Positions 14,921-24,128 of a DNA stretch of 64,000 bases are shown here, one piece after another (the first letter of the stretch is position 1; each line of letters starts with the position of its first letter). The notes under the pieces were generated by a model. It had not been told where the DNA came from. It made no database searches and saw only the letters and a program-made list of their open reading frames with translations. The DNA comes from Myxococcaceae bacterium (GTDB taxonomy: Bacteria; Myxococcota; Myxococcia; Myxococcales; Myxococcaceae), in the NCBI GenBank assembly GCA_017881265.1, contig JADGRA010000015.1, positions 1 through 64,000 of the forward strand, written 5' to 3'. Position numbers and translations under genes: made by a program.

Positions 14921-16474
14921 GTGACGAGTCGGCGACACGACGTGGCGGTGGTGGGCAGCGGCCACAACGCCCTCATCTGCGCGTGCTACCTGCAGCGCGC
15001 CGGACACCGCGTCACCGTCTTCGAGCGTTCTCGGCAAGTGGGCGGCGCGGTGTGCACCGAAGAGCTGTACCCGGGCTTCCGCTACGACGTCGGTTCCAGC
15101 GCCCACATCATGATTCACACCACCCCGGTGGTGCAGGAGCTGGAGCTGCACCGCTTCGGCCTCGTCTACCTGGACCTGGACCCCTGGGCCTACTACCCGA
15201 CGCCGGAGGGGCCCCACTTGGCCTTCTACCGGGACCTGGACAGGACGTGCGCCTCCATCGCGCAGGTCAGCCCGGAGGACGCCGACGCTTACCGGCGCTT
15301 CATCAAGGACTGGGGGCCGCTCACCGAGGCCGTCTTCGCCCTCTTCCAGGAGGCGCCCACCCCGCTCGCCCTGTTGCGGCGCATGGTGGGGGTGCCGGGG
15401 CCGCGCCAGCCGGTGGCGGCCGGGCTGCAGGAGATTTTGCAGAGTTACGGCGACGTCATCCAGCGCCGCTTTCGCTCGGCCCCGGTGCGCGCCGCCCTGC
15501 TGTGGCTGGGCGCCCAGTCCGGCCCGGGCCCGGACGAGCGCGGCTCGGCGCCCTTCATCGGCTGGCACGCCGTGGTGCACCGCGTGGGTGCCAAGCACCC
15601 GCGCGGCGGCTCGGGCATGCTGACGCAGGCACTGGCGCAGCGCCTTCTTGCCGACGGCGGCGTCCTCCGCACCGAGGCAGAGGTGGCGTCCATCGAGGTG
15701 GCCGAGGCCCGGGTGCGCGCCGTGGTGCTGGCCAGCGGCGAACGCTTGCCGTGCAGTCGCGTCGTTTCCGGGGCGCACGTGCGCACCACGCTGCTCGAAC
15801 TGCTCGCGCCAGAGCACCTTCCCGCCGCCCTGCGCGAGGCGGTGGCCGCCACGCGGGTGGGGAACGGCTTCGGCATGGCCCTGCGGTGTGCCGCCGAGGA
15901 GCTTCCGCGCTACCGGGGTGCCCCCACCGGCGAACCCGGCGACATGCATGCGGGCCTGCAGCTCCTCGTCACGTCGGAGGACGCCGTGCGACGCGCGCAC
16001 GCGGAATTTCTCCTCGGCCAGAGCGCGTCACAGCCGCAAGTCATCGCCATGACCTTCAGCGCCATCGACGGCGAACTTGCCCCGCCGGGCAAGCACGTCA
16101 TCTACCTGTGGAGTCAGTACCACCCCTACGCGCTGGCTGACGGCGAGCGGTGGGACGACATTCGGGAGCGAGAGGCAGACCGCATCTGCGAGCAGCTGTA
16201 CCGCTTTGCGCCCAACATGCGGGGGAAGCTGCTGCATCGGCACATCCAGTCGCCGCTGGACCTCGAACGGCGCTTCGGCCTTCTGCGCGGCAACGTCATG
16301 CATCTGGAGATGTCGCTCGACCAGATGTTTGCCTTCCGCCCCACGCCGGCCCTGTCGCGCTACCGGACGCCCATCGCTGGGCTGTACCTCACCGGCGCCA
16401 GCACCCACCCGGGGGGAGGCGTCTTTGGCGCCAGCGGCTACGCCGCGGCGCGCGCCGTGCTGAAGGACGGCTGA
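14921..16474 (+). CDS. FAD-dependent oxidoreductase, phytoene-desaturase-like (CrtI/RetSat type)
   Basis: The protein has 517 residues from GTG 14921, directly before RRHDVAVVGSGHNAL; an ATG at 14816 would overlap the zinc-ribbon gene. The dinucleotide-binding GXGXXN motif with the following acidic strand (VTVFERS) and the C-terminal FAD motif (YLTGASTHPGGGVFGASGYA) define the phytoene-desaturase/retinol-saturase superfamily. It probably oxidises or saturates an isoprenoid or polyene. No carotenoid genes lie nearby, so the substrate is open. The gene ends 2 bases from the convergent ogt. Confidence 0.85.
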   Translation: MTSRRHDVAVVGSGHNALICACYLQRAGHRVTVFERSRQVGGAVCTEELYPGFRYDVGSSAHIMIHTTPVVQELELHRFGLVYLDLDPWAYYPTPEGPHLAFYRDLDRTCASIAQVSPEDADAYRRFIKDWGPLTEAVFALFQEAPTPLALLRRMVGVPGPRQPVAAGLQEILQSYGDVIQRRFRSAPVRAALLWLGAQSGPGPDERGSAPFIGWHAVVHRVGAKHPRGGSGMLTQALAQRLLADGGVLRTEAEVASIEVAEARVRAVVLASGERLPCSRVVSGAHVRTTLLELLAPEHLPAALREAVAATRVGNGFGMALRCAAEELPRYRGAPTGEPGDMHAGLQLLVTSEDAVRRAHAEFLLGQSASQPQVIAMTFSAIDGELAPPGKHVIYLWSQYHPYALADGERWDDIREREADRICEQLYRFAPNMRGKLLHRHIQSPLDLERRFGLLRGNVMHLEMSLDQMFAFRPTPALSRYRTPIAGLYLTGASTHPGGGVFGASGYAAARAVLKDG

Positions 16475-16476
16475 GG

Positions 16477-17034
16477 TCAGGACAGAGAGGGACGGGCCTC
16501 GTCCGCGCCCGGAGGCGACAGCGGGAGTTCCGGCTCCAGCACGCCTTCGTGCGCCAGCAGCCAGGCCTTGCGCGACAGCCCCCCGCCGTAGCCGGTGAGG
16601 GCGCCGTCGGAACCGATGACGCGGTGGCAGGGGACGATGATGGCGACTGGGTTTTGTCCGTTGGCGTGCCCGACGGCGCGCACCGCGGTGGGGGCCCCGA
16701 CGGCACGCGCCAGCGTGGCGTAGCTCCAGCTGGACCCGCTGGGAATGCGGCGCAGCGTCTCCCAAACGCGCACCTGGAAACCCGTCCCGCGCAGCTTCAC
16801 CGGCACCAGCGAAAGGGCGTCCAGCTGGCCCGCCCAGTAGCGCTCCAAGGCCTGCGCCGCGCCGGCCGGGTTGGAGGTGGCGACGAAGGTGCTCGGCCCG
16901 AGGTGGCGCTCAATCCAGCCTCGCACGTGCGCCGCCGACTCCGCGAAGGAGAGGGCCACCAGCGCCCCGTCCTCTGCCGCGAGCAGAAGCGGGCCGAGCG
17001 GAGACTCTACGCACGCAATTTCCACCGTGGACAT
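16477..17034 (-). CDS. ogt: Methylated-DNA-protein cysteine methyltransferase
   Basis: The protein has 185 residues from ATG 17034 with a good GAGAGGTG ribosome site; the longer open frame upstream is not supported. The acceptor Cys136 sits in IVPCHRVIG, preceded by the GTGFQVRVWETLRRIP DNA-binding segment. It transfers alkyl groups from O6-alkylguanine to itself in suicide repair. Length fits single-domain Ogt rather than Ada. It is convergent with the oxidoreductase and starts 115 bases from the end of the DUF1501 gene. Confidence 0.93.
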   Translation of the reverse strand: MSTVEIACVESPLGPLLLAAEDGALVALSFAESAAHVRGWIERHLGPSTFVATSNPAGAAQALERYWAGQLDALSLVPVKLRGTGFQVRVWETLRRIPSGSSWSYATLARAVGAPTAVRAVGHANGQNPVAIIVPCHRVIGSDGALTGYGGGLSRKAWLLAHEGVLEPELPLSPPGADEARPSLS

Positions 17035-17149
17035 GGCGCACCTCTCTCCCGAGTCGCGTTGTCGACAGTGAGGCAGTCTGCCCCACCGGGCTGACGCCTC
17101 GAACGGCCGTTCAGTGGGTCGGTGGATGCACCAGGAACGAATAGGGGGG

Positions 17150-18382
17150 TCAGCCGAAGAGGCCAACCCGCGAGCCGGAGAACCCGGGGAAGACGCTGGA
17201 GAGGTCCGGCGGGGCGAGGCTCGCCTGCAGGGCCTCGCCCAGCACCGAGCGCACGTCGACACGGATGGCCAAATCCCGGTCCTCGAACAGGCCCGGCCCG
17301 TCGAGGCCGCGCCAGCCGCCATAGACGCGGCCTCCCCGGACGCCGCCGCCCAGGGCCAGCATGACGGAGGCCGTCCCGTGGTCCGTGCCGCGGTTTCCAT
17401 TCTCGCGCACGGTGCGGCCGAACTCCGTCATCACCACCACCGTCACGTCGGCCAGCCGCGGCCCCAAGTCACGGGCGAAGGCGGAGAGGGCCTCGGCCAG
17501 CTCCCGCAACCGCGCGGCGAGTTGTCCGGTGGCGCCGCCTTCGCCGACATGGGTGTCCCAGCCGCCCATCTCGGTGGCCACCACCTCCAGGCCCACGCCC
17601 GCCCGCAGCAGCCGCGCCGTGTCCTGCAGGCGCCGGGCAAGCGGCGTCTTGCCGTAGACAGCGCCATTGTCCGGCGGACTGTTGCCGAGGTCTGCCGAAG
17701 CGGTGGCGCGCAGCGCCTCGAACGCTTCCTGGCCGGTGGTGCGCAGGGCCTGGTCGACCGCTCCGGCGTACAGGGCCTCGAAGCTGTCCAGCCCGCCCTT
17801 TCCGGAGAGGTGGAAGCTGCTGAGTCCGTCCAGGGCCACCGCCGGGGCCGCGCCCTGCAGCGAGCGGGGCAGCGTGCCCTGCAGTGCCACGGCGCGGAAG
17901 GCGCCCGCGCCCGGCTCCGGAAGCTGCTGGAGCGAGCGGTTGAGCCAGCCATCCGCCGTCGTCTTGAGACCGGGCGTGCCGGTTTCGCAGAAGTCCTGGG
18001 CGTCGAAGTGGGAACGGGTGGCGCCCTGCAGGCCGGCGGCCTGCACCACCGCCAGCGCGCCGTCCTGCCACAGCGGCAACAGCGGGCCGAGCGCCGGGTG
18101 AAGCCCAAAGGTGTCGTCCAGCCGGAGGGCGGCCCCTTCCGCGCCCGGCCGGCCGAGCGCCAGGGTGGGCCGGGCCGCGTAGTAGGCCGGGTCCCCCACC
18201 GGGGGGACGAAGGAGAGGCCGTCGGCCCCCCCGCGCAGAAAGACCAGGACGAGGGCGCGGCGATGGCGCGTCGTCTGCGCCACCGCGCGGGCGAGAAAGC
18301 CGGGGGCGAAGCCCAGCCCGAGGAAGGCCAGCCCGGTGGACTTGAGGAAGAGGCGGCGGTCGAAGGACAAGGCGGGCCTCAT
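17150..18382 (-). CDS. DUF1501 protein with Tat signal
   Basis: The protein has 410 residues from ATG 18382. The signal has FDRRLFLKSTGLAFLGLGF, a twin-arginine pattern. The body has the sulfatase-like DUF1501 features: LVFLRGGADGLSFVPP, EMGGWDTHVG and MTEFGRTVRENGNRGTDHG, which carry likely metal ligands. Its start overlaps the end of the DUF1800 gene by 4 bases (ATGA), as usual for this conserved pair. Both are exported; the biochemical role is unknown in the literature I recall, and they are common in Myxococcota and Planctomycetes. Confidence 0.92.
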   Translation of the reverse strand: MRPALSFDRRLFLKSTGLAFLGLGFAPGFLARAVAQTTRHRRALVLVFLRGGADGLSFVPPVGDPAYYAARPTLALGRPGAEGAALRLDDTFGLHPALGPLLPLWQDGALAVVQAAGLQGATRSHFDAQDFCETGTPGLKTTADGWLNRSLQQLPEPGAGAFRAVALQGTLPRSLQGAAPAVALDGLSSFHLSGKGGLDSFEALYAGAVDQALRTTGQEAFEALRATASADLGNSPPDNGAVYGKTPLARRLQDTARLLRAGVGLEVVATEMGGWDTHVGEGGATGQLAARLRELAEALSAFARDLGPRLADVTVVVMTEFGRTVRENGNRGTDHGTASVMLALGGGVRGGRVYGGWRGLDGPGLFEDRDLAIRVDVRSVLGEALQASLAPPDLSSVFPGFSGSRVGLFG

Positions 18383-20025
18383 TGCTTTTGAAACTCCGGG
18401 CTTCCCAGAAGCAGCCCGGCCACCTTGGCCGAGTCGAGGGGCCGGCGTTCGCCGTCGGGCATGGCGTCGTTCTCGCCCTGGCCCACCGCGCGCAGCAGCG
18501 TGGCCCGCGTCGTCTCGCTGAGCGGCGTGTGCAGCACCCGGAGCGCCAAGCTGTCCACCTGGGCGCCCGGGCTGCTGCCGGCGGCTTCCGACGGCAGGAC
18601 GACTTGCGTCCCTGAAATGCGTCCTGCGGTGAGCGCGAGGGCGAAGTTGATGCGCGTCACCAGGGCCCCGGCATTCACCCACGGCGTGGCCACCTCCGGC
18701 CAACCGGTGGGCGGCTGCGCGCGGTACAGCGGCTCGCCCATGGCGTCCACCGCCTTCACCAGGGGCGCATCCCCGTAGGTGCTGCCGCCGAGGGCCCGCA
18801 CGGCCGAGACGGCGAATTCTAGGGGCGTCTTCGTCTTCCCGTCGAAGGCCTGCTCGCTCCAGAATTCCGGACTTGCGAAGAGGGCCAGGTAGACGCTGGA
18901 CAAGTCCCCGTGCGTGTCGAGGTAGGTGCGGGCCAGGCGCTCCACCAGGGCCGGGGGCGGCGCATCGGCGACGAACTTCTGCGCCAGCTTCCGCGCCAGG
19001 AAGTGGGCCGTGGCGGGGCTGGCGGCCAGAAGGTCCAGCACGCGCTCGCCGTCGTCCATGCCGCCGCCGGCGGGCACGGTGGTGCCCAGCACCTGCTTCT
19101 CGCCACCGTCGTGTGCCAGCGGGTGGAAGGCGAAGGTGCCCACCTGGCGCGGCCGGTCGATGCCCCAGCCGGTGAAGCAGCGGGCCACTTCGCGCACGTC
19201 GGCCTGCGTGTAGCCGCCGTCGACGCCCAGCGTGTGCAGCTCGAGCAGCTCCCGGGCGTAGTTCTCATTGAGGCCGAGCTTGCCCCCCTCGGCCAGCTTC
19301 TTCGGCACCGGGACGTTGGAGCGGCGGAGGGCGGCCAGGTCGAGGCCGTCCCGGGTGGACATCCAGTTGTCCAAATAGAAGAGCATCGCCGGGTGGTGCG
19401 CCACCGCGCCGAGCAGCGCGCGGAAGCTGCCAAAAAGATGCGGGCGAAGCGCCTCCCGCTCATAGGAGGCCAGCATCCAGCGCACCGCCCCCTTCTGCGC
19501 CGCCACGTTGAAGTGGTTGAACCAGAAGTCCAGCAGCACCTCCTGCAGCTGCCGGCGGCTCTCCGTGGCGCGGATAAGCTTGGCGGCCACCAGTTCCAAC
19601 CCCATCTGCCGGGGCATCGCGCCGAGCGGCATTTCCTCGAGAAGCTTCGCCCGGGCCTCGGGGTCCGTCAGGTCCACCCCGCGCTCCTTGGCCAGCTTTG
19701 CCTCCGGCTGGTAGGCGGACAGCCGCTCCGCGGTGGTCATCTGCAGCGAGCGGAAGTTGGAAAGCTTCGCCAGCACCGCGGCGTCCTCCAGGGTGTCCGG
19801 GTGCAGCTGGGCCCAAATCCACGCCTGAACGCCCATCGCCTGCACCTCGGCCAGCGAGGCCGGGGAGGGCCCGTAGGCGAGGCGGTTGAGGACGTGCACG
19901 GCCTGCTTCTCCTGGCTCCAGCCGGACGGCGGAAGGTGCACGGGCGGAGCCGCAGAGGCGGCCGAAGGAGTGGGCGCGCTGGCAAAGGCCAGGCACGCGG
20001 CGAGGAGGGCGTAGGGACGCGGCAT
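18379..20025 (-). CDS. DUF1800 exported protein
   Basis: The protein has 548 residues from ATG 20025 with a Sec signal (ALLAACLAFASA). It contains HVLNRLAYGPSPASLAEV, DFWFNHFNVAAQKG, NENYARELLELHTLGVDGGYTQ and FTGWGID, all hallmarks of DUF1800. It is translationally coupled to DUF1501 through an ATGA overlap. Partner function is unknown. It is divergent from amtB, with about 80 bases between the two starts. Confidence 0.92.
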   Translation of the reverse strand: MPRPYALLAACLAFASAPTPSAASAAPPVHLPPSGWSQEKQAVHVLNRLAYGPSPASLAEVQAMGVQAWIWAQLHPDTLEDAAVLAKLSNFRSLQMTTAERLSAYQPEAKLAKERGVDLTDPEARAKLLEEMPLGAMPRQMGLELVAAKLIRATESRRQLQEVLLDFWFNHFNVAAQKGAVRWMLASYEREALRPHLFGSFRALLGAVAHHPAMLFYLDNWMSTRDGLDLAALRRSNVPVPKKLAEGGKLGLNENYARELLELHTLGVDGGYTQADVREVARCFTGWGIDRPRQVGTFAFHPLAHDGGEKQVLGTTVPAGGGMDDGERVLDLLAASPATAHFLARKLAQKFVADAPPPALVERLARTYLDTHGDLSSVYLALFASPEFWSEQAFDGKTKTPLEFAVSAVRALGGSTYGDAPLVKAVDAMGEPLYRAQPPTGWPEVATPWVNAGALVTRINFALALTAGRISGTQVVLPSEAAGSSPGAQVDSLALRVLHTPLSETTRATLLRAVGQGENDAMPDGERRPLDSAKVAGLLLGSPEFQKQ

Positions 20026-20104
20026 GGCTGCTGGGGAGAAACCCCGGTCGGGGCCAAAAGTTTGCCTCACCGGCCCCGCAGCAGTGGCGAAACGCGCCGC
20101 GTCA

Positions 20105-21427
20105 ATGCAACAGTTGGCGTCCATGATGCCTTCCGCCGGGCGTTTCTTGTGGGCAGCTGTCGCAGTGGCACTCCTTCCCCTGTCGGCACTGGCGCAAGCC
20201 AGCGAGGTGCACGCCGACACCGGCGACACGGCGTGGCTTCTCATCTCGGCGGCCCTCGTGCTGCTCATGACGCCGGGGCTGGCGCTCTTCTACGGCGGCA
20301 TGGTGCGGCGCAAAAACGTGCTCGCCACCCTCATGTACTCGCATTTCGCCCTGGCCCTGGTGACAGTGCAGTGGGTCGTCTTCGGCTACTCCATCACCTT
20401 CGGGAAGGACTTCCACGGCCTCATCGGCGGCACCAACTACCTCATGCTGGACAACATGGTGGGCAAGCTGAAGGGCAGCGTGCCCGAGCTGGCGTTCATG
20501 GTGTTCCAGCTGAAGTTCGCCATCATCACCCCGGCGCTCATCTCCGGGGCCTTCGTCGAGCGCATGAAGTTCTCCGCCTACATGGTCTTCACGCTGCTCT
20601 GGACCACCCTCGTCTATGACCCGGTGGCCCACTGGGTGTGGGGCGACGGCGGCTGGATTGGCACCTACGGCGCCTTGGACTTCGCCGGCGGCACGGTGGT
20701 CCACTGGACGGCGGGGCTGTCCGCCCTGGTGTGCGCGCTCTTCATCGGCAAGCGGCTCGGCTTCGGCAAGGAGCGCTTCATCCCGCATGACTTGCCGATG
20801 ACCATCACCGGCGCGGGCCTGTTGTGGTTCGGCTGGTTCGGCTTCAACGCCGGCAGTGCGCTCTCGGCTGGACAGACCGCCGCCCTCGCCTTCGTCACCA
20901 CCACCATCGCCGCCGCAACCGGGGCCATGGCGTGGGTGTTCGGTGAGTGGGCGAGCCGCGGCAAGCCCACCATGCTCGGCTTCGCCTCGGGCCTGGTGGC
21001 CGGGCTGGTGGCCATCACGCCGGCAGCCGGCTTCGTCTCGCCCGGAGCCTCGCTGCTCATCGGCGCCGCTGCGGGCCTCGTCTGCTACGCGGCGGTGGTG
21101 CTCAAGGAGAAGCGCTTCCACTACGACGACTCGCTCGACGCCTTCGGCATTCACGGGGTGGGCGGCATGCTCGGCGCGCTGCTGGTGGGCGTCTTCTCGC
21201 GCAAGGTGCTGAACCCAAGCGGCGGAGCGGACGGGTTGCTCGCCGGCGACCCCTCGCTTCTGGTGAAGCAGGCGGTGGGGCTGCTGGCGGCCGGCGCGTG
21301 GACGGTGGTGGTCACCCTGGCCATCCTCTTCGTGGTGGATAAGACCATGGGCCTGCGCGTCTCCGAGGATGACGAGCGCGAGGGCCTGGACGCCACCCAG
21401 CACGGCGAGGCGGCCTACACCTCCTGA
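20105..21427 (+). CDS. amtB: Ammonium transporter AmtB
   Basis: The protein has 440 residues with a cleavable-looking N-terminus (LWAAVAVALLPLSALAQA) and eleven membrane helices. Motifs include TPGLALFYGGMVRRKN, DPVAHWVWGDGGWI, FAGGTVVHWTAG and DSLDAFGIHGVGG, with the paired pore histidines. ATG 20105 was chosen; ATG 20123 is also possible and neither has a clear ribosome site. It conducts NH3/NH4+ across the inner membrane. No glnK/glnB gene accompanies it here, unlike in many bacteria, and none overlaps its C-terminal tail. Confidence 0.92.
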   Translation: MQQLASMMPSAGRFLWAAVAVALLPLSALAQASEVHADTGDTAWLLISAALVLLMTPGLALFYGGMVRRKNVLATLMYSHFALALVTVQWVVFGYSITFGKDFHGLIGGTNYLMLDNMVGKLKGSVPELAFMVFQLKFAIITPALISGAFVERMKFSAYMVFTLLWTTLVYDPVAHWVWGDGGWIGTYGALDFAGGTVVHWTAGLSALVCALFIGKRLGFGKERFIPHDLPMTITGAGLLWFGWFGFNAGSALSAGQTAALAFVTTTIAAATGAMAWVFGEWASRGKPTMLGFASGLVAGLVAITPAAGFVSPGASLLIGAAAGLVCYAAVVLKEKRFHYDDSLDAFGIHGVGGMLGALLVGVFSRKVLNPSGGADGLLAGDPSLLVKQAVGLLAAGAWTVVVTLAILFVVDKTMGLRVSEDDEREGLDATQHGEAAYTS

Positions 21428-21487
21428 GGCGCGTCGTCGGGCCTCCGGGGGAATTCCGCGCAGCCACGCCCTAGACTGCCGGACACT

Positions 21488-22363
21488 GTGGACGTCGCCC
21501 CGGGCTGTGCGCAGGCGCTGCTCTCCTCGGCCCCTCCCTGGCCCACCCGGGTGGTGTGCCTCACCGAGGAGACGACGGAGACGCTGTACCTTCTCGGGGC
21601 CGGGGAGAAGGTGGTGGGCGTCAGTGGCTTCACCGTCCGGCCGCCGGAGGCACGGCGCAAGCCGCGGGTGAGCTCCTTTCTGGACGCGGACTTCGAGAAG
21701 ATTCTGGCCCTCCGCCCGCACCTGGTACTCGGCTTCAGTGACCTGCAGGCGGACCTCGGCCGGGAGCTCTGCAAGCGCGGGGTCCCGGTATTTCTCTTCA
21801 ACCAGCGCAGCCTGGCGGAGATTCTTCAGGCCATCCGCCTCATCGGCGCCCTGGTGGGCCTGGCCGAGGCGGCGGACCGCCTCGCCCGGCAGCTTCAGGG
21901 CAACCTCGAGCGGCTGGCGGACCAGGCCACGCGGCTTCCCCGGCGCCCGCGGATGTTTTTCGAGGAGTGGCACGAGCCGCTCATCTCCGGCATTCGCTGG
22001 TGCTCGGAGCTGCTGGAGCTGGTCGGTGGAGAGGACGTGTGCGTCGAGTCCCGGGCCAGCCAGGGTGCCCAGGGCCGGATTTTCGCCCCCGAGGAAGTTG
22101 CCCGGCGCGACCCGGAGGGCGTGGTGGCGAGCTGGTGCGGCCGCAAGGCCAAGCCGGAGAAGATTCGCGCCCGGCCGGGCTGGGACCGGGTACGGGCGGT
22201 GCTGGACGACCAGCTGTATGAGGTGAAGAGTCCCCTGATTCTTCAGCCGGGGCCGGCCGCCCTCACCGAGGGGGCGGAGCAGCTGGCGCGGATTGTGGCG
22301 GCCGTCGCCCGGGGACAGCGGTTGGGCAACCCGAAACCAGGGGACTTGCGCTCGGCCGGCTGA
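21488..22363 (+). CDS. Cobalamin-binding-protein-like (BtuF fold), no signal peptide
   Basis: The protein has 291 residues from GTG 21488. It shows the class III solute-binding fold: VVCLTEETTETLYLLGAGEKVVGVSGF, KPRVSSFLDADFEKILALRPHLVL and the long linking helix QAIRLIGALVGL. EEWHEPLISG and SELLELVGGE are typical of B12 or iron-chelate binding proteins. There is no export signal and no transporter gene nearby, so it may act in the cytoplasm or be a relic of a transport system. A later GTG (21548) is an alternative start. It lies 60 bases after amtB. Confidence 0.75.
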   Translation: MDVAPGCAQALLSSAPPWPTRVVCLTEETTETLYLLGAGEKVVGVSGFTVRPPEARRKPRVSSFLDADFEKILALRPHLVLGFSDLQADLGRELCKRGVPVFLFNQRSLAEILQAIRLIGALVGLAEAADRLARQLQGNLERLADQATRLPRRPRMFFEEWHEPLISGIRWCSELLELVGGEDVCVESRASQGAQGRIFAPEEVARRDPEGVVASWCGRKAKPEKIRARPGWDRVRAVLDDQLYEVKSPLILQPGPAALTEGAEQLARIVAAVARGQRLGNPKPGDLRSAG

Positions 22364-22415
22364 GGGCCGCAGCGTCGTCCACCCCCCAACGACTGCTTTG
22401 CAAAGGAGCAACGGC

Positions 22416-22880
22416 ATGCGCACCGCAGAGGCGTGGTTCAGCAGCTACGGCCGCGACCACCAGAACGCCACCAACCGCACCATCCACTGGGTCTGCGTCC
22501 CCCTCATCCTGTGGGCCGCCATCGCCGCGCTGTGGACGGTGCCCGTCCCGAGCGCCGTCGGCGTCCCTGGCGCCTGGTGCCTTTTGGCGATGGCCGCGGC
22601 CCTCGTCTTCTACGGGCGCATGTCCAAGGTCATCGGCGTCGGGATGCTCGCGGTCTTCGTCGTTTTCGGCGCCGCCACCCAAGTCCTCTTCGCAGGACTC
22701 GGGCCGACGCGCCTCCTCGGGGTCGCCGCCGCCGTCTTCGTCGTGGCCTGGGTGGGGCAATTCATCGGCCACAAGTTCGAGGGCAAGCGGCCCTCATTCC
22801 TGACGGACCTGTCCTACTTGCTGGTGGGCCCGGCGTGGCTCCTGGGAAAGGCCCTGCGGCGCGCCGGCCTCGCCTGGTAG
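22416..22880 (+). CDS. Mpo1/DUF962-family membrane protein
   Basis: The protein has 154 residues from ATG 22416 behind AAAGGAGC. It opens with AEAWFSSYGRDHQNATNRTIHWVCVPL, carrying the conserved HQxxxNxxxHxxxxP pattern, and later GQFIGHKFEGKRPSF. Four hydrophobic helices are visible. The yeast relative Mpo1 is an Fe(II)-dependent 2-hydroxy-fatty-acid dioxygenase; the histidines here fit such a site, so a lipid alpha-oxidation role is plausible. It lies 52 bases after the BtuF-like gene. Confidence 0.85.
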   Translation: MRTAEAWFSSYGRDHQNATNRTIHWVCVPLILWAAIAALWTVPVPSAVGVPGAWCLLAMAAALVFYGRMSKVIGVGMLAVFVVFGAATQVLFAGLGPTRLLGVAAAVFVVAWVGQFIGHKFEGKRPSFLTDLSYLLVGPAWLLGKALRRAGLAW

Positions 22881-22952
22881 CGGTGCTGTCCGCCGGCGGG
22901 CAACGGCATTGCGCGGGTGTCGTGTTGGGGCACCCTCCGCTGCGAGCGCACA

Positions 22953-24050
22953 TCAGCGGGCCAGGGCCGGAATCACATGTTCGACTAGGAGGGCCTCGGT
23001 CTGCTCGTGCATCCCCCGCGTGCCGTAGTTGGTGCTGGTGATGACGACAGCCGCATCGAGGTCGGGCAGCACCACCACCTTGTTGCCGCCGTTGCCGGAC
23101 ATGAAGAAGGCCGGGTGGCCGGCGAACGACTTTAGCCACCACAGGTAGCCGTACTCCGTCGTGTCGTCGATGCGGGCGCGGGGCTGGGTGGAGGCGCGCA
23201 CCCAGGCCGCCTCGAGGAGCTGCTGGCCGCGGAAGCGGCCGCCGTCGAGGGCAAGCTGGGCGAGGGCGAGAAGGTCGCGGCTGCGCAGGCGCAGGCCGCC
23301 GCCCGTCTGCGGGAGGCCCTGAGGAGAGAAGACCCACTGCTCGCCGGCAATGCCCAGCGGGGCGAAGAGCCGCTCCTGCGCGTAAAGGTCTACCCGCTTG
23401 CCGGTGGCTTGCTGCAGCACCTCGGCCAGCAGGGAGACCCCGGCTGTGCAGTAGCTGAAGAATCGGCCGTAGCGCGGCTCCTCGGGTTTCTCCCCCAGGT
23501 GCATCCGGCCGCGAAGCGGCAGCTCGAAGAAGAAGCGGCTCCAGTCCTCGATGAGGTACATCCGCTCCTCGTTTCCCCGGGAGGCGTCGTTCCAGTCGTC
23601 GCACTCGAGCGGCGAGGACATGGTGAGGAGTTCCTCCACCGTGATGGCGGCCTTGCGCGGCTCCACTGCAGCGAGGGCGCGCCGGTGCTCGGGGGTGAGC
23701 AGCGGCAGCACCCGGGCGGAGACCCCCGACAGTGCATGGTCGGCGATGGCCAGGCCCACCAGCATGCTGGTGACACTCTTGGTCGCCGAGCGGGTGTCGC
23801 GCGGCGTCTCCGCGTCGCCCGCGAAGTACTTCTCGTACAGCAGCTGTCCGTGTCGGGCCACCAGGACGCTGCCAATCTTCTTGAGCTCCCCTTTGGCCAC
23901 TGCCGCCTCAAGCGCGGAGAGCTGCAGGAGGAACGCCGGGCTGGCACCCGTGGTCGCGGGAGCTCCGCTTGCCGCCGGCGTCGCGGTCGCGGCGCAGGCG
24001 ACAGCGAGCAGCAGCGCCTGTTTTGTGAGCGCGCTTCGAGGGCGAGCCAT
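22953..24050 (-). CDS. Secreted serine hydrolase, beta-lactamase/class C fold
   Basis: The protein has 365 residues from ATG 24050 with a Sec signal (ALLLAVACAATATPAASG). The S-x-x-K motif is SATKS, where Ser is the nucleophile, followed by VEELLTMSSPLECDDWNDAS. The second motif is Tyr-based (FSYCTAGVSLLAEVL). It is a penicillin-binding-protein-like hydrolase or esterase; similarity to 6-aminohexanoate-dimer hydrolases cannot be decided from sequence. No operon partner: it is convergent with the Mpo1-like gene. Confidence 0.85.
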   Translation of the reverse strand: MARPRSALTKQALLLAVACAATATPAASGAPATTGASPAFLLQLSALEAAVAKGELKKIGSVLVARHGQLLYEKYFAGDAETPRDTRSATKSVTSMLVGLAIADHALSGVSARVLPLLTPEHRRALAAVEPRKAAITVEELLTMSSPLECDDWNDASRGNEERMYLIEDWSRFFFELPLRGRMHLGEKPEEPRYGRFFSYCTAGVSLLAEVLQQATGKRVDLYAQERLFAPLGIAGEQWVFSPQGLPQTGGGLRLRSRDLLALAQLALDGGRFRGQQLLEAAWVRASTQPRARIDDTTEYGYLWWLKSFAGHPAFFMSGNGGNKVVVLPDLDAAVVITSTNYGTRGMHEQTEALLVEHVIPALAR

Positions 24051-24128
24051 GCCTTGACTCCCTAGCCGTTCCATGCCCGCGCCGGCCGCCGTGACTCCCG
24101 GCTCACAACTGCGAGGGCGCGCTTCGCC

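Noticed and set aside
20102-22423. Long minus-strand open frame antisense to amtB and the BtuF-like gene
   Set aside because: It is a composition shadow; amtB is clearly encoded on the plus strand.
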